The position numbers and the translations under genes were made by a program. A DNA stretch of 64,000 bases from Gammaproteobacteria bacterium (GTDB lineage Bacteria; Pseudomonadota; Gammaproteobacteria; Pseudomonadales; Pseudohongiellaceae), in assembly GCA_030682575.1 (NCBI GenBank), contig JAUXNX010000016.1, positions 124,001 to 188,000 of the forward strand, read 5' to 3'. This document shows positions 21,468 through 31,467 of the stretch, piece after piece (within the stretch, counting starts at the first letter, position 1; the number at the start of each line of letters is the position of its first letter). The notes under the pieces were generated by a model. That model searched no databases, was not told the DNA's origin, and saw nothing but the letters and a program-made list of their open reading frames with translations.

Positions 21468-24400
21468 ATGAAAGAAGTCTCCTCCAGAGAAAATCTGACG
21501 CACGGGTTTGCGGAACACGAATTCCGCATGCTGCTGGATCTCTGCGCCGATTACTATTGGCAGGAAGATGCAGATTTTCGCTGTCTGTTCCTGCACAGCA
21601 GCCGCTCCGAAAATCCCACCGAAATGCTGCTTGGCAATCTTGAAGGAACCACTCTCTGGGAGTTTGGATTGCTTGTCATAGGCAAGGGAGAGGGTTGGGC
21701 TGAACACCTGTACTTGCGCAAGCAACACGCCCCTTTCCACGATCTCATTTGTCAGATTCCGGCTACAGATGTCGATCAGGAACAACCTCGCTATCTGAGT
21801 ATCAGCGGCCAGCCACGCTTCGACTGCTTAAACAGATTCATTGGTTATCACTGCGTTGCCCGGGACATCACGAGCCAGGTCGACAACGAGCACTCCTTGC
21901 GCCGTTTTCGTGCTGCAATGGATATGTCTGGAGACATGATTTATCTGGTGGATCGCACCACGCTGAAGTTCATCGACGTCAATGAAACTGCATGGCGTAA
22001 TGCGGGAGTTTCACGGCAACAATTGTTGGCCGCCGACCTGACTGTCGCTCTCGGCGAATCCATCGAGGAAATCGAAAAGCGCTACGACAGATTGATTCTC
22101 GAAGGAATCAGCAGCAGAGTCGAAACCCGCAGTGTCAATCGGGAAGGAAGCCCCGTCATTCTGGAAACTTATAGCCGTGCCAGTTGCATTGATGGCCAAT
22201 GGATCATAATTGGTGTCACGCGTAACATCACGCGTCGCAAGAATTCCGAAACAGCGGCGTTGAAGTTGCAGCAAATGTTCTCTGCATTGAGCGAAACGAA
22301 TACTGCCATTCTGCGAGCTGACTCACCTCACACGCTTTACCATAAAGTATGCGAGGCAGCGATCAAGGGTGGCAAATTCAACATGGCTACTGTATTGATT
22401 CCCGATAACAAGGGGCGCATGAAGGCTGTAGCCTCAGCAGGAACAGTGGCCACGGTCCTCAAGGATATTCGCATCTCTGTTGATGAAAACAGCAGCGAAG
22501 GCCGGGGGCTGGCGGGCACGACGTTTCGCACTGGCCGTGCCTGCATCAGCAACGACTTCCTGCTGGATGAACGTACGCGAGCCTGGCACGATCTCGCCAT
22601 AGTTCAGGGCGTGGCCGCTGCGGCGGCCTTCCCTCTGCTGACCAACAAGATTTGCAGCGCCGTGTTGTTGTTCTATTCCAGCGAAAAAAATCCCTTCGAT
22701 GAAGATATGATCGAACTGCTGCAAAGCATGGCCGACAATGTCTCTTTCGCTCTGGACAACTTCCACCACGAGCAGCAGAGGCGAGAAGCGGAGAAAATCC
22801 TGCGCGAGAGCGAGGCCAGATTTCGCAGTCTCACGCACCTGTCATCGGATTTCTACTGGGAGATGGACGCCCAGTTACGTTTTCTGAAATACGAAGGAAA
22901 AATTGTCGGCGACAGCAACACAGAGGCTGTCTCGCAACTGATAGGTAATCACATCTGGAATATGGATGTCGTCACGCCAACATCCATGAGCTGGGAGCAG
23001 TTCAGGCACATACTTGAAAAACACGAACGCTTTCGCGATTTCGAAATCAGTTTCGTAAATAATGACCAGATTACGTACCATTTTGCAATGAACGGAGAAC
23101 CAATTCTGGACGAACAAGGGGGCTTCCATGGTTACCGTGGAATTTCCCGCGATGTAACTGAACGAAAACGCATCTCCGATCACATCAAATATCTGGCCAC
23201 TCATGACAGCCTGACCGGACTTCCCAATCGCGTCATGTTTACTGAATTGCTTGAACAGGCCACCAAAATCGCTGCACGTTACAATGATCGCGGCTTCTCC
23301 GTCCTCTTCATAGATCTCGACCGCTTCAAACTGATCAATGATACCTATGGCCATCATATGGGTGATGAGCTACTCAAGAGCGTTGCCAGACGATTGCGTC
23401 AACCACTGCGAGCCAGCGATGTAGTGGCCCGTATGGGAGGGGATGAGTTTGTGATCCTCCTGCAGGAAGTCACCGATCGCAGAAAAATCAGCAAGGTCGC
23501 AAGCAATGTCCTGCAGGCATTCGCCGAGCCGATCATATTGAGTGGCAAGGAATGCAGAGTGACTGTAAGCATCGGCATCAGTGTCTACGGTGTTGACGCG
23601 CTGGATGAAGAAACCATGATGAAACATGCCGATGCCGCGATGTATGTCGCCAAGGACGAAGGCAAGGACAACTTCCAGTTTTACTCACGCAGCATTCATT
23701 TGCGCACACAGGAAAAGATTGATCTTGAAGTAAACCTGCGTAACGCTCTGAAAATGAACGAACTGTCACTTCATTATCAACCAAAACTGAATCTTCGCAG
23801 CGGACTCGTTGCCGGAGTGGAAGCGCTTCTGCGCTGGAAGAATCCACAACTGGGCAATATCTCGCCGGAGCGATTCATTCCGATTGCTGAAGAAAACGGC
23901 ATGATTATCCCCATCGGCGAGTGGGTGTTGCGCACGGCCTGCATGCAGTCCGTGCAGTGGCAGAAGGAAGGTTTGTTTCCCTTTTGCATCTCCGTGAACC
24001 TGTCTGCGCGACAATTCAACGATCCGGAACTGATGAGCAAGATAAGAGCGGCTCTGCATGTCTCAGGTATGTCAGCGCATCAACTGGAAATGGAGATCAC
24101 GGAAAGCATGGTGATCAATCATCCGAAGCGCGCGATGAAAGTGCTGGAGGAAATGAAATCAATCGGACTGAAAATTGCGCTGGATGACTTCGGTACCGGT
24201 TACTCATCTTTGGGGCAGCTCAAGCACTACCCTATCGATACCTTGAAGATTGATCGCTCCTTCATCCGCGATATTCCTCAGGATGAAGACGACAAGGCCA
24301 TCACCACTGCGATTATCTCGATGGCAAAAACGCTGGGGCTGACAGTCGTGGCAGAAGGAGTGGAAACGCAGGAACAGTTGCAATTTCTTACACAACAAAA

Positions 24401-24521
24401 CTGTCACCATATCCAGGGTTTTCATTTCCAGAAGCCTCTACCCTCTGCCGAGTTCCTGATCTGGTGCAGGAATCATGATCCAAAGCAATTCCTGGGCTGT
24501 ACCAAAGTTCGTGTGGAATAA
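21468..24521 (+). CDS. PAS-PAS-GAF-PAS-GGDEF-EAL c-di-GMP signalling protein
   Basis: A 1017-residue soluble sensor with no membrane segment. In order: a PAS-like region (about 16-135), PAS (145-256), GAF (270-430), PAS (448-566), GGDEF (575-735) and EAL (750-1000). The cyclase A-site is intact (ARMGGDEFVILL near residue 657), with an inhibitory RXXD site (RASD) five residues before it. The phosphodiesterase motif is intact (VEALLRW near 784), with further EAL catalytic blocks NLSARQF, EITESMV, DDFGTGYSSL and AEGVET. It may therefore make or break c-di-GMP depending on input. The ATG at 21468 has a poor ribosome-binding site. It is convergent with glpE, five bases apart. Confidence 0.92.
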   Translation: MKEVSSRENLTHGFAEHEFRMLLDLCADYYWQEDADFRCLFLHSSRSENPTEMLLGNLEGTTLWEFGLLVIGKGEGWAEHLYLRKQHAPFHDLICQIPATDVDQEQPRYLSISGQPRFDCLNRFIGYHCVARDITSQVDNEHSLRRFRAAMDMSGDMIYLVDRTTLKFIDVNETAWRNAGVSRQQLLAADLTVALGESIEEIEKRYDRLILEGISSRVETRSVNREGSPVILETYSRASCIDGQWIIIGVTRNITRRKNSETAALKLQQMFSALSETNTAILRADSPHTLYHKVCEAAIKGGKFNMATVLIPDNKGRMKAVASAGTVATVLKDIRISVDENSSEGRGLAGTTFRTGRACISNDFLLDERTRAWHDLAIVQGVAAAAAFPLLTNKICSAVLLFYSSEKNPFDEDMIELLQSMADNVSFALDNFHHEQQRREAEKILRESEARFRSLTHLSSDFYWEMDAQLRFLKYEGKIVGDSNTEAVSQLIGNHIWNMDVVTPTSMSWEQFRHILEKHERFRDFEISFVNNDQITYHFAMNGEPILDEQGGFHGYRGISRDVTERKRISDHIKYLATHDSLTGLPNRVMFTELLEQATKIAARYNDRGFSVLFIDLDRFKLINDTYGHHMGDELLKSVARRLRQPLRASDVVARMGGDEFVILLQEVTDRRKISKVASNVLQAFAEPIILSGKECRVTVSIGISVYGVDALDEETMMKHADAAMYVAKDEGKDNFQFYSRSIHLRTQEKIDLEVNLRNALKMNELSLHYQPKLNLRSGLVAGVEALLRWKNPQLGNISPERFIPIAEENGMIIPIGEWVLRTACMQSVQWQKEGLFPFCISVNLSARQFNDPELMSKIRAALHVSGMSAHQLEMEITESMVINHPKRAMKVLEEMKSIGLKIALDDFGTGYSSLGQLKHYPIDTLKIDRSFIRDIPQDEDDKAITTAIISMAKTLGLTVVAEGVETQEQLQFLTQQNCHHIQGFHFQKPLPSAEFLIWCRNHDPKQFLGCTKVRVE

Positions 24522-24526
24522 CCGAG

Positions 24527-24832
24527 TTATGATTCTTCATGCAGCTCCTGCCAAGCCTCATACCCGCCATCCAGGCTGTAAGTCTGCAGGAAACCATTCT
24601 CGGAAAAATATGCGGCAGCACTCTGGCTGGTGTTGCCATGATAACAACACACAATCAACGGGCGGGTAAGATCGCTACTGCTGATAAACTCGTCCACGTT
24701 GTCACCATCGATATGCACTGCATTCTCAATGCTACCAACAGAAAAAGATTGCGGATCTCGAATGTCCACAACAATGGCGTTCTCAGCGATTAATTCACGT
24801 GCCTGTGCGGCATTGATTCTGATAAAACTCAT
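24527..24832 (-). CDS. glpE: Thiosulfate sulfurtransferase GlpE (single-domain rhodanese)
   Basis: Cytoplasmic rhodanese of 101 residues that moves sulfane sulfur from thiosulfate to an acceptor such as cyanide or thioredoxin. The single domain begins MSFIRINAAQARELIAE. It has VVDIRDPQSFSVGSI and the active-site Cys in IVCCYHGNTSQSAA, the GlpE form of the loop, and closes with LDGGYEAWQ. The ATG at 24832 has AGGCAGGAA upstream; the longer open frame to 25012 is not conserved. It is divergent from a small unknown gene. Confidence 0.9.
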   Translation of the reverse strand: MSFIRINAAQARELIAENAIVVDIRDPQSFSVGSIENAVHIDGDNVDEFISSSDLTRPLIVCCYHGNTSQSAAAYFSENGFLQTYSLDGGYEAWQELHEES

Positions 24833-24902
24833 TTCCTGCCTCAAACTGTGAGACCGCATACTGCGGCTTGATTTTGATTGAATGTGATGCACGTCGCCGT
24901 AA

Positions 24903-24930
24903 TTGTATAAGAAAAGAGAGCTGTTATACT
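24903..24930 (+). promoter_or_regulatory. Possible promoter of the small unknown gene at 24993
   Basis: TTGTAT (24903-24908), a 16-base spacer and TATACT (24925-24930, 5 of 6). Transcription would start near 24937, 56 bases before the ATG of the 84-residue protein. Confidence 0.45.
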
Positions 24931-24992
24931 CTTCTGCAATAAATTTTCCGTTCTCAATACACGTCCCTGTACGCCACGCGAGTATAACAACA

Positions 24993-25247
24993 ATGAGTAA
25001 TTCCGAGTCCAATGTCCATTTCTGGAATCACTTGCTGGCGACAGCTGAACTGATGGAGAGTGTCGATGCAGCTCAGGCCAGGTCCATGGTCATGGAGCAA
25101 CTGAGCACGATCCATGAGGCATTTGGAGATTGCGCCGATCCAGTGGAATCTTTCGAAGAGTATGTTGTGATCAAGCTCAGCCAGGCCATTCATACTGCAC
25201 TGACACTGGAAGAAAACAGCACTCAGCCTGCCAGCTCGCTGACATAA
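24993..25247 (+). CDS. Small conserved-looking protein of unknown function
   Basis: An 84-residue acidic protein starting MSNSESNVHFWNHLLATAELME. It is predicted to be mostly helical, with no signal peptide, membrane segment or cysteine pair (one Cys, in GDCADPVESFEEY). I do not recognise the family. The frame runs 30 codons further upstream, but the ATG at 24993 fits the promoter-like sequence at 24903-24930. It sits between glpE (divergent) and a diguanylate cyclase (convergent, 86 bases away). Real coding is likely but not certain. Confidence 0.55.
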   Translation: MSNSESNVHFWNHLLATAELMESVDAAQARSMVMEQLSTIHEAFGDCADPVESFEEYVVIKLSQAIHTALTLEENSTQPASSLT

Positions 25248-25333
25248 CCACGATGCCAGTCGAATGCCGCATCTGCTGTCAGCAGGCGAGCGATCACATA
25301 GCCCTGTGACACGATCTGCAAATGACGGACTTT

Positions 25334-26776
25334 TCAGGTGGCAATGTTTACTCTGTCGCGGCCTTCATGCTTGGCTCGATACAGGGCTGCGTCGACTCGC
25401 GCGATAAGCGAAAACAGTTCCTCGCCAACCCGATACTGGGACACACCACAACTCAGCGTAACGCGAATATCTTCACGACCGTAGGCTACAGATTGCTTCT
25501 TCACAGCCTTGCGAATAGTTTCGGCACGCTCTGCCGCTTCTTCTACGCTGCAGTCATCAAGCAGCAGCAGGAATTCTTCACCTCCCCAACGACATAGAGT
25601 GTCGGATGCGCGGATATTCTGGCGAACGACATCAGCCACGGCGCGAATGACCAGATCTCCCGCCTGATGCCCGAATGTGTCATTGACCTCCTTGAAGTGA
25701 TCTATGTCGATACAGACGAGGGTTACCTGCTTACCCCTGCGGCGGGCGCCACGCTGCACATTATCGAAGACAGCGTCGAACACATGACGATTGGCTGCTC
25801 CGGTAAGCCGATCGGTAGTAGCCATCTCCTCCAACCGTCCCTGATAGGCTTGGAGAGTGAGATGCGCTACCAACAACACCATCGTCATGATGCCAAGCGA
25901 AATACCTATGTTGATGAGTAGAGTATTTTCGATACGTGCTTCTGCAGCGCTGTTATGTTCTTCTACCATCAAATACCAGTTGAATTCGGGAAGTAGTCTG
26001 CTGTTGAGATAAACAGTCTCCCCGGGGACGCGCTCATACGTAAGAGAAGCACTGGGGGTTGTCAATATCTGTGTGGCCAGAATGCCCAGACCTGGCCTGT
26101 CCTGTATGCGCTGTGCCGGACCGGAAAGGTCCTGGGTCAGAGCCACATTACCTTCCCTGTCGATGAAATAAATGTTCCGTCCATAACGCAACTGATACGT
26201 CTCTATCAGACTGGTGACAGCACTCACGGCAAGCCCCACACCGGTAGTCCCGATATAGTTTCGCTGGCTGTCCAGTACCCGGTAATTGATAAAGATACTC
26301 AGACGATTTCTATCTGCAGTATCAACATCAACATTGATTTCATAGGGTTCTCGCATCGCGCGAACCCGGAAATACCATGCATCGTCCAGATTATCTGCTG
26401 ACACGGTCTTGATGATGCCATCGGGATGATAATAATTGCGGGTCGCCTCAGAGATGAAAAACGAGGTGATGGTGCCGTATTCCTGCTGTATTTCACGCAG
26501 ATAGTTGCGAATCAGCTCCGGATCTTCCTCACCGTTGACTACCCAGTCCTGTAGAAAGGTGTCAGTTGCCATCAATGAAGAAATCAGAATCGGACGCAAC
26601 AGATCGCGTTGAATTTCAGAATAGATGTTGTCGCTGGTCAGGGGCAGCATCTGCTCCGAGATATTTTCGGAAAGAGAATCACGCGCCACAAAATAGCTGG
26701 TCAGGCTGGTCGCCATGAACCCGACTATCATAAGGATAGTCAGTGCTGCAACAAAATAGAGTTTTCTGCGATGCAT
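25334..26776 (-). CDS. Membrane-bound Cache-GGDEF diguanylate cyclase
   Basis: A 480-residue inner-membrane sensor that should make c-di-GMP from GTP. TM1 is at about residues 6-28 (LYFVAALTILMIVGFMATSL). A periplasmic ligand-binding region of the double-Cache kind follows (about 30-285), with the block QEYGTITSFFISEATRNYYHPDG. TM2 is at about 290-312, then a C-terminal GGDEF domain with an intact A-site (CRWGGEEFLLLL near residue 399) and an inhibitory RASD five residues before it. The start at 26776 (MHRRKLYF) puts a basic end before TM1 and has AAGGGG upstream. It is divergent from the Aer-like receptor. Confidence 0.9.
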   Translation of the reverse strand: MHRRKLYFVAALTILMIVGFMATSLTSYFVARDSLSENISEQMLPLTSDNIYSEIQRDLLRPILISSLMATDTFLQDWVVNGEEDPELIRNYLREIQQEYGTITSFFISEATRNYYHPDGIIKTVSADNLDDAWYFRVRAMREPYEINVDVDTADRNRLSIFINYRVLDSQRNYIGTTGVGLAVSAVTSLIETYQLRYGRNIYFIDREGNVALTQDLSGPAQRIQDRPGLGILATQILTTPSASLTYERVPGETVYLNSRLLPEFNWYLMVEEHNSAAEARIENTLLINIGISLGIMTMVLLVAHLTLQAYQGRLEEMATTDRLTGAANRHVFDAVFDNVQRGARRRGKQVTLVCIDIDHFKEVNDTFGHQAGDLVIRAVADVVRQNIRASDTLCRWGGEEFLLLLDDCSVEEAAERAETIRKAVKKQSVAYGREDIRVTLSCGVSQYRVGEELFSLIARVDAALYRAKHEGRDRVNIAT

Positions 26777-26963
26777 TACGAGCAAGCCCCTTCCTGGCTT
26801 TTGGACACAGCCCGGGCGGTACTCGCCCGGTACGCGAGTGTAGCAAACAATCATGGTGTGGGCCATTCACCAGAGGTTATCGACAGTGTCACCTGGAACT
26901 CAAGTTTCGAAACCTCCGGTCGCTATTTGTACTTGAAAGGTTCACTCTCATCCAAGGTGCACA

Positions 26964-28505
26964 ATGGCGCGCAGACTCTTCAACAAAAACGAAAAACTCG
27001 TATCAACAACCGACTCCAGAGGAATCATCACTTACGCCAATAAGGCTTTCATTGAAATTTCAGGCTATCCAAGCAATGAGTTAACCGGCTCGCCACACAA
27101 CATTGTCAGGCATCCAGAGATGCCCAAGACTGCTTTCAAGGGGCTTTGGGGCAACCTCAAGCAAGCCAAACCCTGGATGGGCATGGTCAAGAACCGCTGC
27201 AGGAATGGCGACTTTTATTGGGTTGATGCCTATGTCACGCCGATTTTGAACAATGGGGTAATCACCGGTTTTCAGTCCGTGCGGACATGTCCACAAGAGC
27301 ATCACGTCGACACCGCCGAAGCGATCTATGCCAGACTGAACAAGTCCAATCCTGAAAAGCTGCTGCGAGGAATCTCTCTCAAAACCAAGATCATGTTTGG
27401 TTACATGCTATCCCTGTTGGGTGTCTCACTGACCTTCGCCCTGCCTGACATTAGCCGGCTACTGGCCATTTCACTCGCTCTGGCTTGTGCTGGCGCTGGT
27501 GCGAGCTGGCTGCTTTACCTGAGTTCGTGTTGGAATACACTGGTGGAGCGCTGCAAAGCCGTGCACGACGATGACCTGGCACGGTTAGTCTATACCGGGC
27601 GCAATGACGAAATCGGGACGATTGAGTTGGCCATGAAATCACTGGAGGCAAGGATCGACACCATCCTCTGCCGCGTCAACGACACCGCCAGCACTCTCGA
27701 CACTCTGTCCACCAGTACCAATGATGCAGTGATCGCCACGGACTCTGCCATTCAGCGCCAACAGGCAGAAATCGTTGGCGTCTCCTCGGCCATGCATGAA
27801 ATGTCCTGTGCCATCTTGAATGTCTCGGAGAACACTACGCATACATCTGAGGCTGCAGAAAAAGCTGACCAAAGCGTCGATAGTGGTCGTCGCTCCATTG
27901 ATGAGAGCCTGACCGCAACCAGTCAGCTGGCCGACTACATCGACGAAGTTACCCGCACCATCGAAAAACTGGGCGTCGATAGCAAAGCCATCGGGTCGGT
28001 TATCGACGTTATCAATACCATTGCTGGCCAAACCAATCTGCTGGCTCTCAACGCTGCCATCGAAGCAGCGCGGGCTGGAGAGCAGGGACGCGGCTTTGCC
28101 GTGGTGGCCGACGAGGTCCGCACACTGGCCCAGCGCACTCAAGACTCCACCATTGAGATCAAGGATATCGTGTCGCGAATTCAGGACAGCACCCGTACTT
28201 CGGTGCAGAGCATGGCTACCGCCCAGGAAAAGGCACAGCAGTGTGTGAGCTTCAATCAGAAGGCCGGCAGCTCCTACTCCTCTATCAGTGATGCCGTTTC
28301 ATTGATCCGCAACATGACGCAACAGGTGGCAGTTGCGCTGGAACAGCAGAGCAGCACGGCGGATGAGATCAATCGGAATATCATCAACATTCAGAACCAG
28401 TCGGAGGACACTGCCCTTGCCTCGAAAAACACGGCCACTAATAGTGCACTGCTAAACCAGCACATCAACAATACACGAGAGATGGTCAGACAATTCAGTC
28501 GCTGA
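26964..28505 (+). CDS. Aer-like PAS-containing methyl-accepting chemotaxis protein
   Basis: A 513-residue chemoreceptor of the Aer type. The N-terminal PAS domain (about 5-110) contains [30 protein letters not shown] and [17 protein letters not shown], as in FAD-binding energy and oxygen sensors. Two membrane segments follow (about 142-190), with no large periplasmic domain. The cytoplasmic signalling domain has the conserved hairpin tip at [20 protein letters not shown] and [20 protein letters not shown]. No C-terminal NWETF-type CheR tether is present. It should signal to CheA/CheW, whose genes are outside this window. Confidence 0.9.
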   Translation: MARRLFNKNEKLVSTTDSRGIITYANKAFIEISGYPSNELTGSPHNIVRHPEMPKTAFKGLWGNLKQAKPWMGMVKNRCRNGDFYWVDAYVTPILNNGVITGFQSVRTCPQEHHVDTAEAIYARLNKSNPEKLLRGISLKTKIMFGYMLSLLGVSLTFALPDISRLLAISLALACAGAGASWLLYLSSCWNTLVERCKAVHDDDLARLVYTGRNDEIGTIELAMKSLEARIDTILCRVNDTASTLDTLSTSTNDAVIATDSAIQRQQAEIVGVSSAMHEMSCAILNVSENTTHTSEAAEKADQSVDSGRRSIDESLTATSQLADYIDEVTRTIEKLGVDSKAIGSVIDVINTIAGQTNLLALNAAIEAARAGEQGRGFAVVADEVRTLAQRTQDSTIEIKDIVSRIQDSTRTSVQSMATAQEKAQQCVSFNQKAGSSYSSISDAVSLIRNMTQQVAVALEQQSSTADEINRNIINIQNQSEDTALASKNTATNSALLNQHINNTREMVRQFSR

Positions 28506-28608
28506 ATAGCGTACTGGCTGATCTTCGGCATTACCGACATTTGTCTAAACCGTCGTTCGCAACATCCTGTCACGGATAGAGGTGGAAAGAATCAAAGACT
28601 GCTTTTCA

Positions 28609-29313
28609 TTAGTCCGGCTTGATTTGCTCGAAACTCGTGACTACCGGATGGGGTGACTTCAGCCGCACCCTTTCCGGATCAAGTGAAGTGTCCTCTGGCC
28701 TGATTACCCAGGTAGTGTGCAGACCTGCTTCTGCAGCCGCATCCAACTCTTCACGTGAATCCGACAGGAACAGAATCGACTGGGGCTTGAGCGCGATCGC
28801 TTCGGCGATCCTGCGGTATGAACTCGCGTCACCCTTGGCACCAATAGAGGTGTCGTAGTAGCCGGAAAACAGCAGACGCATATCCCCATAGATCGAGTAG
28901 CGGAAGAACAACTGCTGCGCCTTGACCGAGCCTGAGGAAAATACATATAGGTTACGTTCCTGTTGCTGCCAGAGCTGCAGTTGATCGGGCACATCAGGAT
29001 ATATATGGGCTTGAAAAAGCCCCTGCTTGTAGCCCTTCTCCCAGATCATGCCCTGCAGGGTTTTAAGCTCGGTGATCTTCTCATCGTCTCTTATCCACTG
29101 CTGCAACTGGCGAATCATGCCTTCGATGTCATGCAATGGGATGCCGGTGTTGTTACTGATGCGCAGCAACACTCGCATCACGTCACGTTCTTCCTGATGC
29201 TCGCGTACAAACCCGGCCATGTGCTTCAAGGAATAGGGAAACAGGACATCATGCACGAATCCGATACCGCTGGTGGTACCTTCGATGTCTGTCACGATTG
29301 CTGCAATCTTCAT
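28609..29313 (-). CDS. mtnC: Enolase-phosphatase E1 MtnC
   Basis: Bifunctional enzyme of the methionine salvage pathway that enolises 2,3-diketo-5-methylthiopentyl-1-phosphate and removes the phosphate. It is 234 residues long and of HAD type. Motif I is AIVTDIEGTTSGIGFVHDVLFPYS, motif II YVFSSGSVKAQQLFF, with FSGYYDTSIGAKGDASSYRRI and SILFLSDSREELDAA as motifs III and IV. The ATG at 29313 has GGAG six bases upstream. It follows rlmI by 41 bases on the same strand. Other mtn genes are not in the window, so the pathway must be completed elsewhere. Confidence 0.94.
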   Translation of the reverse strand: MKIAAIVTDIEGTTSGIGFVHDVLFPYSLKHMAGFVREHQEERDVMRVLLRISNNTGIPLHDIEGMIRQLQQWIRDDEKITELKTLQGMIWEKGYKQGLFQAHIYPDVPDQLQLWQQQERNLYVFSSGSVKAQQLFFRYSIYGDMRLLFSGYYDTSIGAKGDASSYRRIAEAIALKPQSILFLSDSREELDAAAEAGLHTTWVIRPEDTSLDPERVRLKSPHPVVTSFEQIKPD

Positions 29314-29354
29314 CAGGGCTCCATGGTTAGCTGCCGGGCGATTATAGCCCGATT

Positions 29355-30542
29355 TCAATCCAGCCTGCACACCAGTCCTTTCAGATAAAGGCTTTCGGGA
29401 AATGGCAACCCTACCGGATGATCAGCACTCTGATGCATGTAGTGCTGAATCTGCCCACGCCGACCTGCATCCAGGACTGCATCGGCGGTGATTTTCTGGA
29501 ACAGCGGCAGATCAATGGCCCCGGAACAGGAAAATGTCACCAACAGGCCACCAGGATTCATCAGCGCAGCCGCCTGCAAGGCGATATCCTTGTAAGCGCG
29601 GGCCGCACGCTTGAACTGCGCCTTGGTTTCGGCAAACTTGGGTGGGTCAAGCACGATCAGATCGAAGCTGCGCTGCGTCTGTTTGAACTCACGCAGAATC
29701 TCGAAGACGTTGGCGTTGTTGTTGGTGTACTGCCCCGCTTCGAAACCATTGCGCCGGAAATTTTCTGCCGCCAGTTCCAGTGAAGGAGCAGAGGAGTCGA
29801 CGTTGAGCACATGTGTTGCGCCGCCCTGCAGAGCGGCAATGCCGAAACCACCGGTGTAGGCAAAACAGTTGAGCACTGATCTGCCCTGCGATAATTGCCG
29901 CACGAGCTCGCGATTGTCGTACTGGTCCAGATAGAAGCCGGTCTTGTGTCCGTGAGCGATGCTCAAGGCATAGCGCCTGTCCTGCTCATTGATCTCGATC
30001 AGTTCCGGCGGCGTCTCTCCCCACAGCACCCCCTGGGCCGGGTCCAATCCCTCGCGGGCACGCACAGCGGCTTCGGAACGCTCATAGATTCCAGCACACG
30101 GAACCAGCGCACGCAGGTGCTCCACAATGACGTGCTTCCATTTCTCGACACCCGCAAACAGGAACTGGCACACCAGAAAGTCGCCATACCGATCCACGAT
30201 CAATCCCGGCAGATCATCAGACTCGCCGTAAACGAGGCGGCACCCGGTGCGCTGCGGATCATTGAGCATACCCTGACGACGCGCCACTGCCTCACGCAGT
30301 CGACGCAGGAAGAACGACTCATCGACAACCTCATCCTGAGCGAAAGACCACATCCTGGCACGGATCTGTGAAGTGGGTGAGTAGCCCGCAACGCCGAGGC
30401 TCTTGCCCGTGGCATCGTTCACACGGATGGTTTCACCGGGGGCAGGATTGCCATTCACACGATCAATAGCACCCGAGAATATCCAGGGATGACGACGCAG
30501 CAGGGAAGATTCCCGGCCCTTGTTGAGTTGCAGTGTTTTCAT
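29355..30542 (-). CDS. rlmI: 23S rRNA (cytosine-1962-C5)-methyltransferase RlmI
   Basis: SAM-dependent methyltransferase of 395 residues with an N-terminal PUA-like domain (MKTLQLNKGRESSLLRRHPWIFSGAI, about 1-75) and a Rossmann domain. HGHKTGYFLDQ-like motif reads AHGHKTGFYLDQYDNR, the SAM site is VLNCFAYTGGFGIAAL, and the catalytic Cys regions are VLDPPKF and LVTFSCSGA. The start at 30542 aligns with E. coli RlmI; ATG 30551 would add three residues. It lies 67 bases behind cmoM in a run of four leftward genes. Confidence 0.93.
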   Translation of the reverse strand: MKTLQLNKGRESSLLRRHPWIFSGAIDRVNGNPAPGETIRVNDATGKSLGVAGYSPTSQIRARMWSFAQDEVVDESFFLRRLREAVARRQGMLNDPQRTGCRLVYGESDDLPGLIVDRYGDFLVCQFLFAGVEKWKHVIVEHLRALVPCAGIYERSEAAVRAREGLDPAQGVLWGETPPELIEINEQDRRYALSIAHGHKTGFYLDQYDNRELVRQLSQGRSVLNCFAYTGGFGIAALQGGATHVLNVDSSAPSLELAAENFRRNGFEAGQYTNNNANVFEILREFKQTQRSFDLIVLDPPKFAETKAQFKRAARAYKDIALQAAALMNPGGLLVTFSCSGAIDLPLFQKITADAVLDAGRRGQIQHYMHQSADHPVGLPFPESLYLKGLVCRLD

Positions 30543-30609
30543 GAGGATCATGGACCAGTTTGTTCGAGACGGGGCAGGATGAGGCGTAATGAATGATTTG
30601 CGCAGGATT

Positions 30610-31467
30610 CTACCCTGTTTGGCCCAGAGGACAAAGCCGCCTAGCCAGCACATGCTGATAGCGGCCAAGTGCGCGATATGGCTCCTGTCGTGACAATTCC
30701 AGCTCCAGGGCCAGCAAGTCTTCAGCGGACATAGCACGTCCCTCCTCTGTCAGCAGCAGATCATGGAAAACACGAATACCACTGTGGCAGAGAATCTGCC
30801 AGACACCAGTCTGCTGCATCCAGTCCAGCACCTGTTGTGGGTTCAATGGCCGGGTGGGAGTCAGGCTTCCCGCACTGGGCAGGAAATTGTCATCAAGAAT
30901 GGGCGGTCGCCTGCCGCGCAGCAGATTTTTCATCACCAAACCATGCCGGTTATAGAACGTCAGGGACAGATGGCCATCAGCGCGCAGCAAGGACTGCAAT
31001 GCCATCACCAATCCCTCTTGATCGGCAACCCACTCCAATACTGAATGACACAATACCAGATCGAAAGGTTCACGCTTGCCGTCATTGATCTGCCGTGTGA
31101 CATCCTGAATGGAAGTGTGTACAAACTCGACGTCCGCGACGCCGGAACTGACAGCCTGCCGACGTGCCAGGTTCAACATCTCATTGGAAATATCGCAGAG
31201 AGTCAGGTGATGACCGCAGGCGGCAAGCTGCAGACTGAACTGGCCCTGCCCTCCTCCGGCGTCCAGCACTCGCAAAGGCTTGTCGATGGTGGAAACTGGC
31301 AGGAGTGCGACAGGGATGAACTCCAGAAAATCCCGACGCAGCACCGCAAGACGCAGTTCGCCCTTCAGACCACCATACACATTACGCGCAAAGCGAGGCG
31401 CCAGGTCATCGAAATTTCTGTCTGAGCTCAGGCACACTGGCGTGCGTTTGCGCGGGGGTATCGTCAT
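30610..31467 (-). CDS. cmoM: tRNA 5-carboxymethoxyuridine methyltransferase CmoM
   Basis: SAM-dependent methyltransferase of 285 residues (formerly SmtA) that methylates cmo5U34 of tRNA to the methyl ester. The family-specific opening DRNFDDLAPRFARNVYGGLKGELRLAVLRRDF is followed by the SAM motif VLDAGGGQGQFSLQLAACGH and by DLVLCHSVLEWVADQ. The ATG at 31467 directly follows the stop of the M16 peptidase (TAAATG) with no ribosome-binding site of its own, so it is probably translated by coupling. rlmI follows, making a pair of RNA methyltransferase genes. Confidence 0.92.
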   Translation of the reverse strand: MTIPPRKRTPVCLSSDRNFDDLAPRFARNVYGGLKGELRLAVLRRDFLEFIPVALLPVSTIDKPLRVLDAGGGQGQFSLQLAACGHHLTLCDISNEMLNLARRQAVSSGVADVEFVHTSIQDVTRQINDGKREPFDLVLCHSVLEWVADQEGLVMALQSLLRADGHLSLTFYNRHGLVMKNLLRGRRPPILDDNFLPSAGSLTPTRPLNPQQVLDWMQQTGVWQILCHSGIRVFHDLLLTEEGRAMSAEDLLALELELSRQEPYRALGRYQHVLARRLCPLGQTG

